64,000 bases of DNA, taken from Chryseobacterium defluvii. GTDB lineage: Bacteria > Bacteroidota > Bacteroidia > Flavobacteriales > Weeksellaceae. This document shows, piece by piece, positions 7,633 to 15,711 of the stretch (positions within the stretch are counted from its first letter, which is position 1; every line of letters starts with the position of its first letter). The DNA lies in the NCBI RefSeq assembly GCF_003634775.1, contig NZ_RBXB01000003.1, positions 62,001 through 126,000 of the forward strand. Direction: 5' to 3'. The notes below the pieces were generated by a model. The model saw nothing but the letters and a program-made list of their open reading frames with translations. It did not search any database and was not told the origin of the DNA. Position numbers and translations under genes: made by a program.

Positions 7633-10227
7633 ATGAACTTAAATCAATATACCGTAAAATCACAGGAAGCCATCCAGGCAGCACAACAGGTTGCCATGGA
7701 GTTCGGCAATCAAAGTATTGAACCTCAACATATACTTGAAGGGATCTTTCAGGTAGATGAAAATATTTCGCCTTTCTTATTGAAAAAGTCTGAAGCAGAC
7801 GCTAACCTGGTAAGAGAGCGCAACCGTGAAAATTTAGAAAAGCTTCCGAAAGTACAGGGAGGAAACATTTATCTTTCACAATCCGCGAACAAAGTTTTGC
7901 TGGATGCTCCTAATATTGCCAAAAAAATGGGCGATGAATATGTTACGATTGAACATTTATGGCTGTCTCTTCTTGATACGAACTCAGAAGTTTCCAAGAT
8001 GCTGAAAGATATGGGGGTAACCAAAAGTCTTCTGGAAGGAGGAATTAAAGAATTAAGAAAAGGAAGCAAAGCTACTTCTGCAAGTTCGGAAGAGACTTAT
8101 CAATCCTTAAATAAATATGCTAAAAATTTCAATGAATTAGCAGCAGAAGGAAAGCTTGATCCCGTTATCGGAAGAGATGAAGAGATCAGGAGGGTTTTGC
8201 AGATTCTTTCGAGAAGAACAAAAAACAATCCTATCCTTATTGGAGAACCCGGTGTAGGTAAAACTGCTATTGCAGAAGGAATTGCCCACAGAATCATCAG
8301 TGGTGACGTTCCTGAAAACTTAATGGATAAGACGTTATATTCATTAGACATGGGAGCTTTGATCGCCGGTGCCAAATATAAAGGAGAGTTTGAAGAACGC
8401 TTGAAATCCGTGGTGAATGAAGTTATAAAATCTGACGGACAGATCATTCTTTTCATCGATGAAATCCACACTCTTGTCGGAGCAGGAGGTGGTGAAGGCG
8501 CCATGGATGCAGCCAACATTTTGAAACCCGCTTTGGCAAGAGGAGAATTAAGAGCAATCGGAGCTACGACACTGAATGAATATCAAAAGTATTTTGAAAA
8601 AGATAAAGCGTTGGAAAGACGTTTTCAGAAAGTAATAGTGGAAGAGCCGGATACAGAATCTGCAATTTCTATTCTCCGTGGGATCAAAGATAAATATGAG
8701 GCTCACCATAAAGTAAGGATTAAAGATGAAGCGATCATTGCTGCGGTAGAAATGTCTCAAAGATATATTTCAGACAGGTTTTTACCGGATAAAGCGATCG
8801 ACCTTATTGATGAAGCTTCCGCTAAGCTGAGAATGGAGATCAATTCAAAGCCTGAAGAGCTGGATGTTTTAGACAGAAAACTGATGCAGCTGGAAATTGA
8901 GCTGGCTGCCATTTCAAGAGAAGGCAATCAAACGAAGATCGATCATCTGAAAGAAGACATTGCAAAGATTTCTGAACAGAGAAATGAAATCAATGCCAAA
9001 TGGCTGAAAGAAAAACAGAAATCTGAGGATTTAACCCAGATTAAAAAAGAAATCGAATCTTTGAAACTGGAAGCAGAAAGGGCTTCACGAGCAGGAGATT
9101 ATGCTAAAGTTGCGGAGATTCAATATGGAAAGCTTCGTGAAAAAGAAGAAGAGCTTAAGAAGGTAGAGCTTGAAATGCAAAACCATCAGAATGAGCTGAT
9201 CAAGGAAGAAGTGACTGCTGAAAATATTTCAGAAGTTATTGCCAAATGGACTGGAATTCCTGTTACCAAGCTTTTACAGTCGGAAAGAGAAAAATTATTA
9301 CATCTTGAACAGGAGCTTCACCACAGAGTTGTGGGACAAGACGAAGCGATACAAGCCGTTGCAGATGCAATCAGAAGAAACAGAGCCGGTTTGAGTGATG
9401 AGAAAAAACCTATCGGGTCATTCCTTTTCCTGGGAACAACCGGAGTTGGTAAAACCGAGCTGGCAAAAGCTTTAGCAGAGTTTTTATTTGATGATGAAAA
9501 CAATATGACGAGAATTGATATGAGTGAATATCAGGAGCGTCATTCGGTTTCGAGATTAGTGGGAGCTCCTCCGGGGTATGTAGGCTATGATGAAGGAGGG
9601 CAATTAACGGAAGCTGTAAGGAGAAGACCTTATTCTGTAGTATTATTGGATGAAATCGAAAAAGCTCATCCTGATGTCTTCAATACCTTATTACAGGTTT
9701 TGGATGACGGCCGTTTAACTGACAATAAAGGCAGGGTTGTGAATTTCAAAAACTCAATTATCATCATGACGTCAAATTTAGGCTCACATCTTATCCAGGA
9801 GAATTTTGAGAATATTACCGATGAAAATCAGGATGAAATTGTAGATAAAACAAAAGATGAAGTTTTCGATTTATTGAAACAAACTTTACGTCCGGAGTTT
9901 TTAAACAGGATTGATGAAGTGGTATTGTTCCAGCCTCTGAGAAAAAAAGAAATCGGGAAAATTGTTCAGTATCAGTTGAGAGGCTTCAATGATATGCTGG
10001 CAAAACGAAACATTATCATGACAGCAACCCAGGATGCTGTGGATTACCTGATGAATAGAGGGTATGACCCAGCCTTCGGAGCAAGGCCTTTAAAGAGAGT
10101 AATCCAACAGGAGGTTTTAAATAAATTATCGAGAGAGATTCTTGCAGGAAATGTAAATGATGGAGACAGAATCACTTTAGATTATTTCGAAGAAACAGGT
10201 TTGGTCTTCAGACCTGCTGAAAAATAA
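7633..10227 (+). CDS. clpB: ATP-dependent disaggregase ClpB
   Basis: A protein of 864 residues, the normal ClpB length. Order of parts: N-terminal Clp_N double repeat (1-150), AAA-1 with Walker A GEPGVGKT (204-211), the long coiled-coil middle domain (about 410-530, rich in Glu/Lys heptads), AAA-2 with Walker A GTTGVGKT (601-608), and a ClpB-type C-terminal D2 domain. No ClpP-binding loop is apparent. With DnaK/DnaJ it threads aggregated protein through its hexameric pore to rescue it after heat stress. It stands alone with its own terminator. The start ATG is preceded by a long A/T-rich leader. Confidence 0.98.
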   Translation: MNLNQYTVKSQEAIQAAQQVAMEFGNQSIEPQHILEGIFQVDENISPFLLKKSEADANLVRERNRENLEKLPKVQGGNIYLSQSANKVLLDAPNIAKKMGDEYVTIEHLWLSLLDTNSEVSKMLKDMGVTKSLLEGGIKELRKGSKATSASSEETYQSLNKYAKNFNELAAEGKLDPVIGRDEEIRRVLQILSRRTKNNPILIGEPGVGKTAIAEGIAHRIISGDVPENLMDKTLYSLDMGALIAGAKYKGEFEERLKSVVNEVIKSDGQIILFIDEIHTLVGAGGGEGAMDAANILKPALARGELRAIGATTLNEYQKYFEKDKALERRFQKVIVEEPDTESAISILRGIKDKYEAHHKVRIKDEAIIAAVEMSQRYISDRFLPDKAIDLIDEASAKLRMEINSKPEELDVLDRKLMQLEIELAAISREGNQTKIDHLKEDIAKISEQRNEINAKWLKEKQKSEDLTQIKKEIESLKLEAERASRAGDYAKVAEIQYGKLREKEEELKKVELEMQNHQNELIKEEVTAENISEVIAKWTGIPVTKLLQSEREKLLHLEQELHHRVVGQDEAIQAVADAIRRNRAGLSDEKKPIGSFLFLGTTGVGKTELAKALAEFLFDDENNMTRIDMSEYQERHSVSRLVGAPPGYVGYDEGGQLTEAVRRRPYSVVLLDEIEKAHPDVFNTLLQVLDDGRLTDNKGRVVNFKNSIIIMTSNLGSHLIQENFENITDENQDEIVDKTKDEVFDLLKQTLRPEFLNRIDEVVLFQPLRKKEIGKIVQYQLRGFNDMLAKRNIIMTATQDAVDYLMNRGYDPAFGARPLKRVIQQEVLNKLSREILAGNVNDGDRITLDYFEETGLVFRPAEK

Positions 10228-10259
10228 GTAATTTTTTTCATATATATTATTTTTGTAAG

Positions 10260-10297
10260 TAAGTGCCTCAGACAAAATCTGAGACACTTATTTTTTT
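10260..10297 (+). terminator. Rho-independent terminator of clpB
   Basis: Arms at 10261-10272 and 10278-10289 pair with one mismatch (AAGTGCCTCAGA against TCTGAGACACTT), with loop CAAAA, followed by a run of T from 10291. Confidence 0.9.
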
Positions 10298-10455
10298 AAA
10301 ATGATTAATTTATTTCTATAAAATAAAAAATTACATAAAATCATTAAAAAAGCAAAATCAATGCATTTAACATAATAAAAAACGTTAAATGTTAAAAAAA
10401 TATACAACAAAACATTATTTTTATATATTAGCACCTCAAACCAAAATTACGTTTT

Positions 10456-11457
10456 ATGAAAAAATTGTTCTTTGGAGCTTTACTGGCTCTTGTTATTTCA
10501 TGTAATAATGAAAACGAAACAAATTCTCCCCAAAATTCTATTGCTGAACAATCTGATGCAACCGCAAACAAAGGTGCTTTTTGCGGATCAGACATTGTAA
10601 GACAAAAGCTCTTATCTGAAGATCCTGCGGCAATGCAGCGTATGCTTCAGTTAGAAAGCAGAACCGCTGATTTTATTGAACAGAAAAAACTAGGCAGAGT
10701 TTTAGCTGACGGAAGTGTTGAAATTCCTGTCATTTTTAATGTTCTTTACACTAACTCCACCAACAATGTTTCGGATGCGAGAGTTAATTCTCAGATTGAT
10801 GTCCTTAATAAGGCATTCGCATCTACTCATGCCGATGTTTCAAGCATCCCAACAGAGTTCCAACCTGTAAATGCCGGTGATACAAAAATAAAATTCAGGC
10901 TGGTACAGATCAACAGAAAATCAACAACGAAATCAAGATGGGCTCCGGATGACAAAATGAAAAAGGCTTCTACGGGTGGTGTTGATGCTACCGATCCAAC
11001 CAAATATTTAAATATCTGGGTTGTTGACTACATGCCTTACCAATCAGGATATGTTTTAGGATACGCTACTTTCCCTGAATCTTCAGGACTTTGGAATGAC
11101 GGTGTAGTAATGATGGATGAATATGTAGGAGAAGGAGGTCCTATTGCTACCCACAACAAAGGAAGAGTTACCGTACACGAAGTAGGGCACTACCTAAACC
11201 TAAGACACATCTGGGGTGATGCGAATTGTGGAAACGATTTTGTGGATGATACTCCTCAACAGATTACTCTACACAGAGGAGTTCCTACTTATCCTAAATA
11301 TGAATCTTGCGGTGGTGTATCCCGTTCTGTAATGTTCATGAATTATATGGATTATTCCGATGAAACCACTCTATTCATGTTCACACAAAAACAAAACGAC
11401 AGAATGCAGGCTACAGTTTCTGCTTCAGGACCTAGAGCAGGTTTAAGAATTTTATAA
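10456..11457 (+). CDS. Secreted M43 (pappalysin-type) zinc metalloprotease lipoprotein
   Basis: A protein of 333 residues. The N terminus MKKLFFGALLALVISC is a lipoprotein signal with the lipid-modified Cys at 16. The extended zinc motif HEVGHYLNLRH (241-251) and the Met-turn MNYMDY (295-300) are those of metzincins of family M43, and paired cysteines around the active site (about 258 and 285) also fit. It is expected to be anchored in the outer membrane or periplasm and to act as an endopeptidase. A close paralog lies at 14642, with a signalling module between the two. A short A/T-rich region and the clpB terminator precede it. Confidence 0.92.
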   Translation: MKKLFFGALLALVISCNNENETNSPQNSIAEQSDATANKGAFCGSDIVRQKLLSEDPAAMQRMLQLESRTADFIEQKKLGRVLADGSVEIPVIFNVLYTNSTNNVSDARVNSQIDVLNKAFASTHADVSSIPTEFQPVNAGDTKIKFRLVQINRKSTTKSRWAPDDKMKKASTGGVDATDPTKYLNIWVVDYMPYQSGYVLGYATFPESSGLWNDGVVMMDEYVGEGGPIATHNKGRVTVHEVGHYLNLRHIWGDANCGNDFVDDTPQQITLHRGVPTYPKYESCGGVSRSVMFMNYMDYSDETTLFMFTQKQNDRMQATVSASGPRAGLRIL

Positions 11458-11482
11458 CTCCCTAAAATATAAGTAATAAATT

Positions 11483-11507
11483 GTCCCCGATAACCGGGGA
11501 CTTTTTT
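11483..11507 (+). terminator. Terminator after first M43 protease gene
   Basis: Perfect 7-base stem GTCCCCG (11483-11489) and CGGGGAC (11495-11501), loop ATAAC, followed by six T. Confidence 0.92.
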
Positions 11508-11623
11508 ATTGCCGTCTGTCAATCCGTAAAATCACGGATAATAAACAGGAAAAAGCACATGTCGTATTACGTAAAATTTTCACGAACTTTGCGATAAGAA
11601 ACATTATTATAAAAGCTAACATT

Positions 11624-12184
11624 ATGAAAACAAAACTAACCTTAGAAAGTGGAACATTAGATCCAATCATTAGCCTTAGCACAATACCAGCAACACTTAT
11701 TCAAACCCTGGTAGATAACTATCGTAATTCCCAGCTTGCCGCAATCAACACCAGCCTTAATATGAATGACGCACATTCTATATGGTTTAATCTGGCAACA
11801 TTAAAGAAATTTATTGCTGATATTGAATCTGAAACTCAAAAAGTAAATCCTGATGTTTCAGAGAATGATCTTGGAATCCGATTTTATTATGCCGCTTATC
11901 CTTCAGCAGAAAACTGGGATCAGATGGAAAATCAGCCTATTGGACAGGATTATGCAGGAAAACATACCTTAGTATTAGTTCCTACTTTGAAAAAAGCTAA
12001 CGAAGAAGGAGAATTTTTAGATTATGATTTTAATCCTTTAAGTTCAAACACCTATCAAAAAATAAATACTGCTTTGACGTTAACTTTAGAATCTGATGAT
12101 ACTCCGCTATCTGACGACGATACTTTAGCACAAAACCACGGACAACTTATTCCACCTTCATCAACAGTTGTACAAATGTATTAA
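11624..12184 (+). CDS. Uncharacterised acidic cytosolic protein
   Basis: I do not recognise a named family. The product has 186 residues, no signal peptide or membrane segment and no cysteine. The N-terminal half is helical (LIQTLVDNYRNSQLAAINTSL; IWFNLATLKKFIADIE). The middle has a tyrosine/aromatic stretch (GIRFYYAAYPSAENWDQM) and a beta-like HTLVLVPTLK segment. The tail is Asp-rich (ESDDTPLSDDDT) and ends GQLIPPSSTVVQMY. It is the first gene of an apparent run with the membrane protein at 12200 (15-base gap), the kinase and the regulator, so a role connected to that signalling module is likely but unproven. Confidence 0.8.
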   Translation: MKTKLTLESGTLDPIISLSTIPATLIQTLVDNYRNSQLAAINTSLNMNDAHSIWFNLATLKKFIADIESETQKVNPDVSENDLGIRFYYAAYPSAENWDQMENQPIGQDYAGKHTLVLVPTLKKANEEGEFLDYDFNPLSSNTYQKINTALTLTLESDDTPLSDDDTLAQNHGQLIPPSSTVVQMY

Positions 12185-12199
12185 TCTATATAAAAATTA

Positions 12200-12880
12200 A
12201 TGGACCTAAGTAATTTTCAACTCTTCTTAAGCAATAGCGGTCTTTTTTTTGAAGGCGTTGCCGCAATCATAGCCCTACTATACTACGGAAGTGTAAAAGG
12301 ACAATTCTGGAAGTATTTTGCATTTTATTTAGTCATTATATTTTTATGTGAAATTTTAGGAAAATGGGGAGTAAACTGGATTACATTTTCAGATCCGGTT
12401 ATTGAAAAACTTAAAAAAGCCATCTATTATAATTATTTTGTAATCCCGCTTCAGTTTATATTTTTTTATTGGCTGTATGGAGCAAAATCACTGAAAAACA
12501 ATCGATTGTTTTGGGTCTTTTCATTATTATATGTGCTCTCATTTATTCCCAACGAGCTTTATTTTAAAGAAAGTAAGATAGTATCTTCATTTAATTATAC
12601 TTTCGGATGCCTTCTCCTGATGATCATGGTGATCATGGAATATTACAAACAAATTAATTCCGAAGATATTATCAGTTTTCAAAAGAATAAAATGTTTTAT
12701 ATCAATTTGGGAGTTACCCTGTTTTACATCGGCACGCTTCCTTTTTTTACATTTTATTTACTTTTGTATAAAGAGAATCGTGAAATCTGGGATATCTATT
12801 ACAGCTACTATCAGATCTCCCTTATTCTCATGTATATCCTTTTCTCAATTTCATTCATATGGGGAAAACAGAACTCTTAA
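12200..12880 (+). CDS. Seven-helix integral membrane protein, possible sensor partner
   Basis: A 226-residue protein made mostly of hydrophobic segments. I count seven likely membrane helices, at about 13-30, 36-53, 75-92, 102-117, 130-147, 165-188 and 203-221, with short polar loops and no enzymatic motif. Its last 22 bases overlap the start of the histidine kinase gene in another frame, which implies translational coupling. The kinase itself has only one short membrane segment and no input domain. This protein may therefore be the detached 7TM sensing part of the system. That is inference; no family name is claimed. Confidence 0.8.
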   Translation: MDLSNFQLFLSNSGLFFEGVAAIIALLYYGSVKGQFWKYFAFYLVIIFLCEILGKWGVNWITFSDPVIEKLKKAIYYNYFVIPLQFIFFYWLYGAKSLKNNRLFWVFSLLYVLSFIPNELYFKESKIVSSFNYTFGCLLLMIMVIMEYYKQINSEDIISFQKNKMFYINLGVTLFYIGTLPFFTFYLLLYKENREIWDIYYSYYQISLILMYILFSISFIWGKQNS

Positions 12881-13644
12881 TAACAGTTATCCTGTTCAAC
12901 ATATTTTTTGTGTTGTTTGTGGCTGCCGTCATTGTATATATCAGAAAATATAAACAGCGGAAAAGAGAATATCTGAATGAAATTCAACTGAAAAACGAAG
13001 CCCACCAAAGAGAGCTTCTCGCTACACAGCTGGAAATTCAGCAAGCTACCATGCAGCAGATCGGACGTGAGCTTCACGACAATATCGGCCAAAAATTAAC
13101 TCTCGTAAGCCTGTATACCCAGCAATTATTGCATGAGAACAAAGTTCCACAGGTCAGCGAGACCATTGAACAAGTTTCCCAGATCATCAATCAATCGCTT
13201 CATGATTTAAGAAGCCTTTCAAAAACTTTAACGGATGACAATATAAACCAAAAGGAAATCGTAACTTTAATTCAGGAAGAAGTAGATAAAACCAACGCTT
13301 TTAAAAGATGCAAAGTAAGCTTTGAGCATAACTTTCAGCAGTTGGATCTGGGATTTGTTCACAAGAACGTACTTCTCAGAATTACCCAGGAGTTTATTCA
13401 GAACAGTATGAAACATGCCCGCTGTAAGAATATCTCCATCAATTTGAACACCTCTGAAGAATCTCTTTGGGAATTAAAGATACATGATGACGGAGTAGGA
13501 TTCGACAGATCTAAAATCACATCCAACGGGATCGGCCTGACCAATATGAAGAACAGGGCTGAAATCATCGGAGCCAATTTCAGTCTGGATAGTCAGAAAA
13601 ATATGGGAACCACACTCAATATCATTTTAAAAAGACAGCCATGA
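12859..13644 (+). CDS. NarL-type sensor histidine kinase
   Basis: A protein of 261 residues: one N-terminal membrane helix (about 7-28), a coiled-coil linker (31-65), then a HisKA_3 dimerisation domain with phospho-acceptor H73 in IGRELHDNIGQKL. The HATPase_c domain has the N-box EFIQNSMKHA and the ATP-lid glycines HDDGVGFD and NGIGLTNM. There is no periplasmic or PAS input domain. It overlaps the membrane-protein gene upstream and overlaps the response regulator downstream by four bases (ATGA), so the three are one transcription and translation unit. Confidence 0.93.
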   Translation: MGKTELLITVILFNIFFVLFVAAVIVYIRKYKQRKREYLNEIQLKNEAHQRELLATQLEIQQATMQQIGRELHDNIGQKLTLVSLYTQQLLHENKVPQVSETIEQVSQIINQSLHDLRSLSKTLTDDNINQKEIVTLIQEEVDKTNAFKRCKVSFEHNFQQLDLGFVHKNVLLRITQEFIQNSMKHARCKNISINLNTSEESLWELKIHDDGVGFDRSKITSNGIGLTNMKNRAEIIGANFSLDSQKNMGTTLNIILKRQP

Positions 13645-14282
13645 AAAAAACAATAGTCATTGTTGACGACCATGTACTCATAGCAAAGGCTTTAGAGGGT
13701 ATTATTGATAATTTTAAAGATTTTGAAGTCATTTATGTCTGTGAGAACGGAAAAGACCTTATTCAGAAATTTGAAAACAACAGTAAAATTCCGGATATTA
13801 TTCTTTTAGATATAAGCATGCCGATTATGGATGGTTTCGAAACCGTTCTCTGGCTTAAAGAACACTACCCTAACATTAAGGTAATGGCACTAAGCATGCA
13901 AGGTGATGACAAAAGCGTCATTAAGATGATCAAAAACGGAGCAAAAGGTTATCTATTAAAAAATACACATCCTAAAGAATTGGAAAACGCACTTACCAAA
14001 CTCAACCTGGATGGCTTCTTTTATCCTGAATGGGCTTCGAAAATTATATTTTCCAACCTTAACAACGACAAAGAAAGTGAAAATGCCGTAAGAATTTCTG
14101 ACCGCGAAAAAGAGTTTTTAAAATACACCGTAACAGAGCTTAGCTATAAGGAAATTGCAGACAAAATGTGCTGCAGTCCGAGAACTGTTGAAAGCTACAG
14201 GGATCAGCTTTGTGAAAAACTGGATTTAAAAACACGAGTAGGCCTGGCTGTTTTTGCTATTAAAAACGGATTCGCAAGCTAA
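13641..14282 (+). CDS. NarL/FixJ-family response regulator
   Basis: A protein of 213 residues: a receiver domain with acidic pocket IVDDH (about 7-11), phospho-acceptor D57 in ILLDISMP, and the switch lysine in KGYLLKN. A C-terminal LuxR helix-turn-helix follows (LSYKEIADKMCCSPRTVESYRDQL). It is the cognate partner of the kinase at 12859, whose stop it overlaps by four bases. The metalloprotease gene 360 bases downstream, and its paralog upstream of the module, are plausible targets given the layout. Confidence 0.95.
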   Translation: MKKTIVIVDDHVLIAKALEGIIDNFKDFEVIYVCENGKDLIQKFENNSKIPDIILLDISMPIMDGFETVLWLKEHYPNIKVMALSMQGDDKSVIKMIKNGAKGYLLKNTHPKELENALTKLNLDGFFYPEWASKIIFSNLNNDKESENAVRISDREKEFLKYTVTELSYKEIADKMCCSPRTVESYRDQLCEKLDLKTRVGLAVFAIKNGFAS

Positions 14283-14641
14283 TTTTTTTATAACTTCAAA
14301 TAAATCAACATAAAAAGTCCGGATAATCCGGGCTTTTTTATATTCTATCGATTAGATTAGAAACCGAAAATAACATTACAAATAATTCAAATAAAAGTGA
14401 AGTTAAATTTGGAAAAATTAACAAATCATCCAACAACATCAAAATATATAAAATAATAAAACAATTCCATTACACAGAATATTATTATACAAAACACAAA
14501 TATTTATAAAATAAATTAAACAATGCATAATATTTTTAAAAGATCAATGATAAATTAATAAAAAAAGTCATAAAACATATTGCATAGTAATTCCAAATAA
14601 TATAAATTCACAATCTGAAAATTTTTACAAAATAACAGTCT
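14283..14641. other. 359-base A/T-rich region before second M43 protease
   Basis: It begins with the terminator of the signalling operon at 14312-14338. The remaining 300 bases are very A/T-rich with no ORF, no RNA-like fold and no clear promoter box that I could place. It must hold the promoter of the downstream protease gene and is unusually long for this window. Confidence 0.6.
14312..14338 (+). terminator. Terminator of the kinase/regulator operon
   Basis: Stem AAAAAGTCCGGA (14312-14323) pairs with TCCGGGCTTTTT (14327-14338) with one G-T wobble, loop TAA, ending in a T-run. Confidence 0.9.
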
Positions 14642-15646
14642 ATGAAAAAATTATTATTTGGAGCTCTAATGTTAGGCTTCATGTCTGCTTGTAATAGCGA
14701 CAACGTTACCAACCCAAGTGAAAATCCGGCAAATCAGGAAGCTACTTCAGGCGATATAGCTGCAAGAGGATGCGCTTCTGAAGATATCCGTAAAGAAGCT
14801 TTAAAGAATAGTGCCGAATTAAGACAAAAATTCGCTAACCTTGAAGCCAACACGGAAAAATTTGCTAATGAGATTAAGCTTGGAAAAGTTTTGGCGGACG
14901 GAACTGTTGAAATTCCTGTTGTAGTAAACGTATTATACAGAACTTCGACTGAAAATGTTTCTGATGCAAGAATTGCTGAACAGATTGATGTATTAAATGC
15001 TGACTTTACTGCAACTAACAGTGATATTAATAAAATTCCGTCAGAATTCCAGACAGTAGCTGCCGGAGATACTAAAATTAAATTCAGATTAGTAAACACA
15101 GTAAGAAAATCGACTACAAAAAGCAGCTGGTCTACCAATGATGACATGAAAAAGGCTACCAAAGGTGGAATTGATGCTACTAATCCTACCAATTATCTTA
15201 ACTTATGGGTAGTAGGTAAAATGACAAGCCAGGGAAGAACAATCCTTGGATATGCTACCTTCCCTGAATCTTCAGGATTATGGAATGACGGTGTTGTAAT
15301 TGCTGCTCCATTCTTTGGAAAAACAGGAGCTTCTTCTCCTTTCAACTTAGGAAGAACAGCAACTCACGAAGTAGGACACTATTTAAATCTTAGACATATC
15401 TGGGGGGATGCAACTTGTGGAAACGACCAGGTTACAGATACTCCTACACAAACTACGGCAAATTACGGAAAGCCGACTTATCCATTGTATAACACTTGTA
15501 GCGGGGTTCAGAGATCTGTAATGTTCATGAATTATATGGACTACGTAGATGATGCGGCAATGTTCATGTTCTCCGGAGGACAAAAAACAAGAATGCAGTC
15601 TGTGGTAGCTTCTTCAGGAGCAAGAGCAGGATTAAGAGTACTTTAA
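14642..15646 (+). CDS. Secreted M43 zinc metalloprotease lipoprotein, second paralog
   Basis: A protein of 334 residues, collinear with the protease at 10456 over the full length with long identical blocks (ATFPESSGLWNDGVV, HEVGHYLNLRHIWGDA, SVMFMNYMDY). Lipoprotein signal with Cys at 17 (FMSAC). Zinc motif at 242-252 and Met-turn near 296-301. The two differ mainly in the linker after the lipid anchor and around 190-240 near the substrate cleft, so they may have different substrates. It has a bidirectional terminator shared with the convergent aminopeptidase gene. Confidence 0.92.
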   Translation: MKKLLFGALMLGFMSACNSDNVTNPSENPANQEATSGDIAARGCASEDIRKEALKNSAELRQKFANLEANTEKFANEIKLGKVLADGTVEIPVVVNVLYRTSTENVSDARIAEQIDVLNADFTATNSDINKIPSEFQTVAAGDTKIKFRLVNTVRKSTTKSSWSTNDDMKKATKGGIDATNPTNYLNLWVVGKMTSQGRTILGYATFPESSGLWNDGVVIAAPFFGKTGASSPFNLGRTATHEVGHYLNLRHIWGDATCGNDQVTDTPTQTTANYGKPTYPLYNTCSGVQRSVMFMNYMDYVDDAAMFMFSGGQKTRMQSVVASSGARAGLRVL

Positions 15647-15667
15647 TATTGATAATATTCATATATA

Positions 15668-15699
15668 AAAAGAAGCCGGGATAAATCCCGGCTTCTTTT
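15668..15699. terminator. Bidirectional terminator
   Basis: Perfect 15-base arms 15668-15682 and 15685-15699 (AAAAGAAGCCGGGAT) with A and T runs at the two ends, between convergent genes at 14642 (+) and 15712 (-). Confidence 0.93.
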
Positions 15700-15711
15700 G
15701 TACGGGTACGT

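Noticed and set aside
8100..8519. Minus-strand open frame of 139 codons inside clpB
   Set aside because: It opposes strongly conserved ClpB sequence including the Walker A region and has no independent support.
14734..15192. Minus-strand open frame of 152 codons in the second M43 protease gene
   Set aside because: It is antisense to a recognised gene; no domain or paralog is found opposite the first protease.
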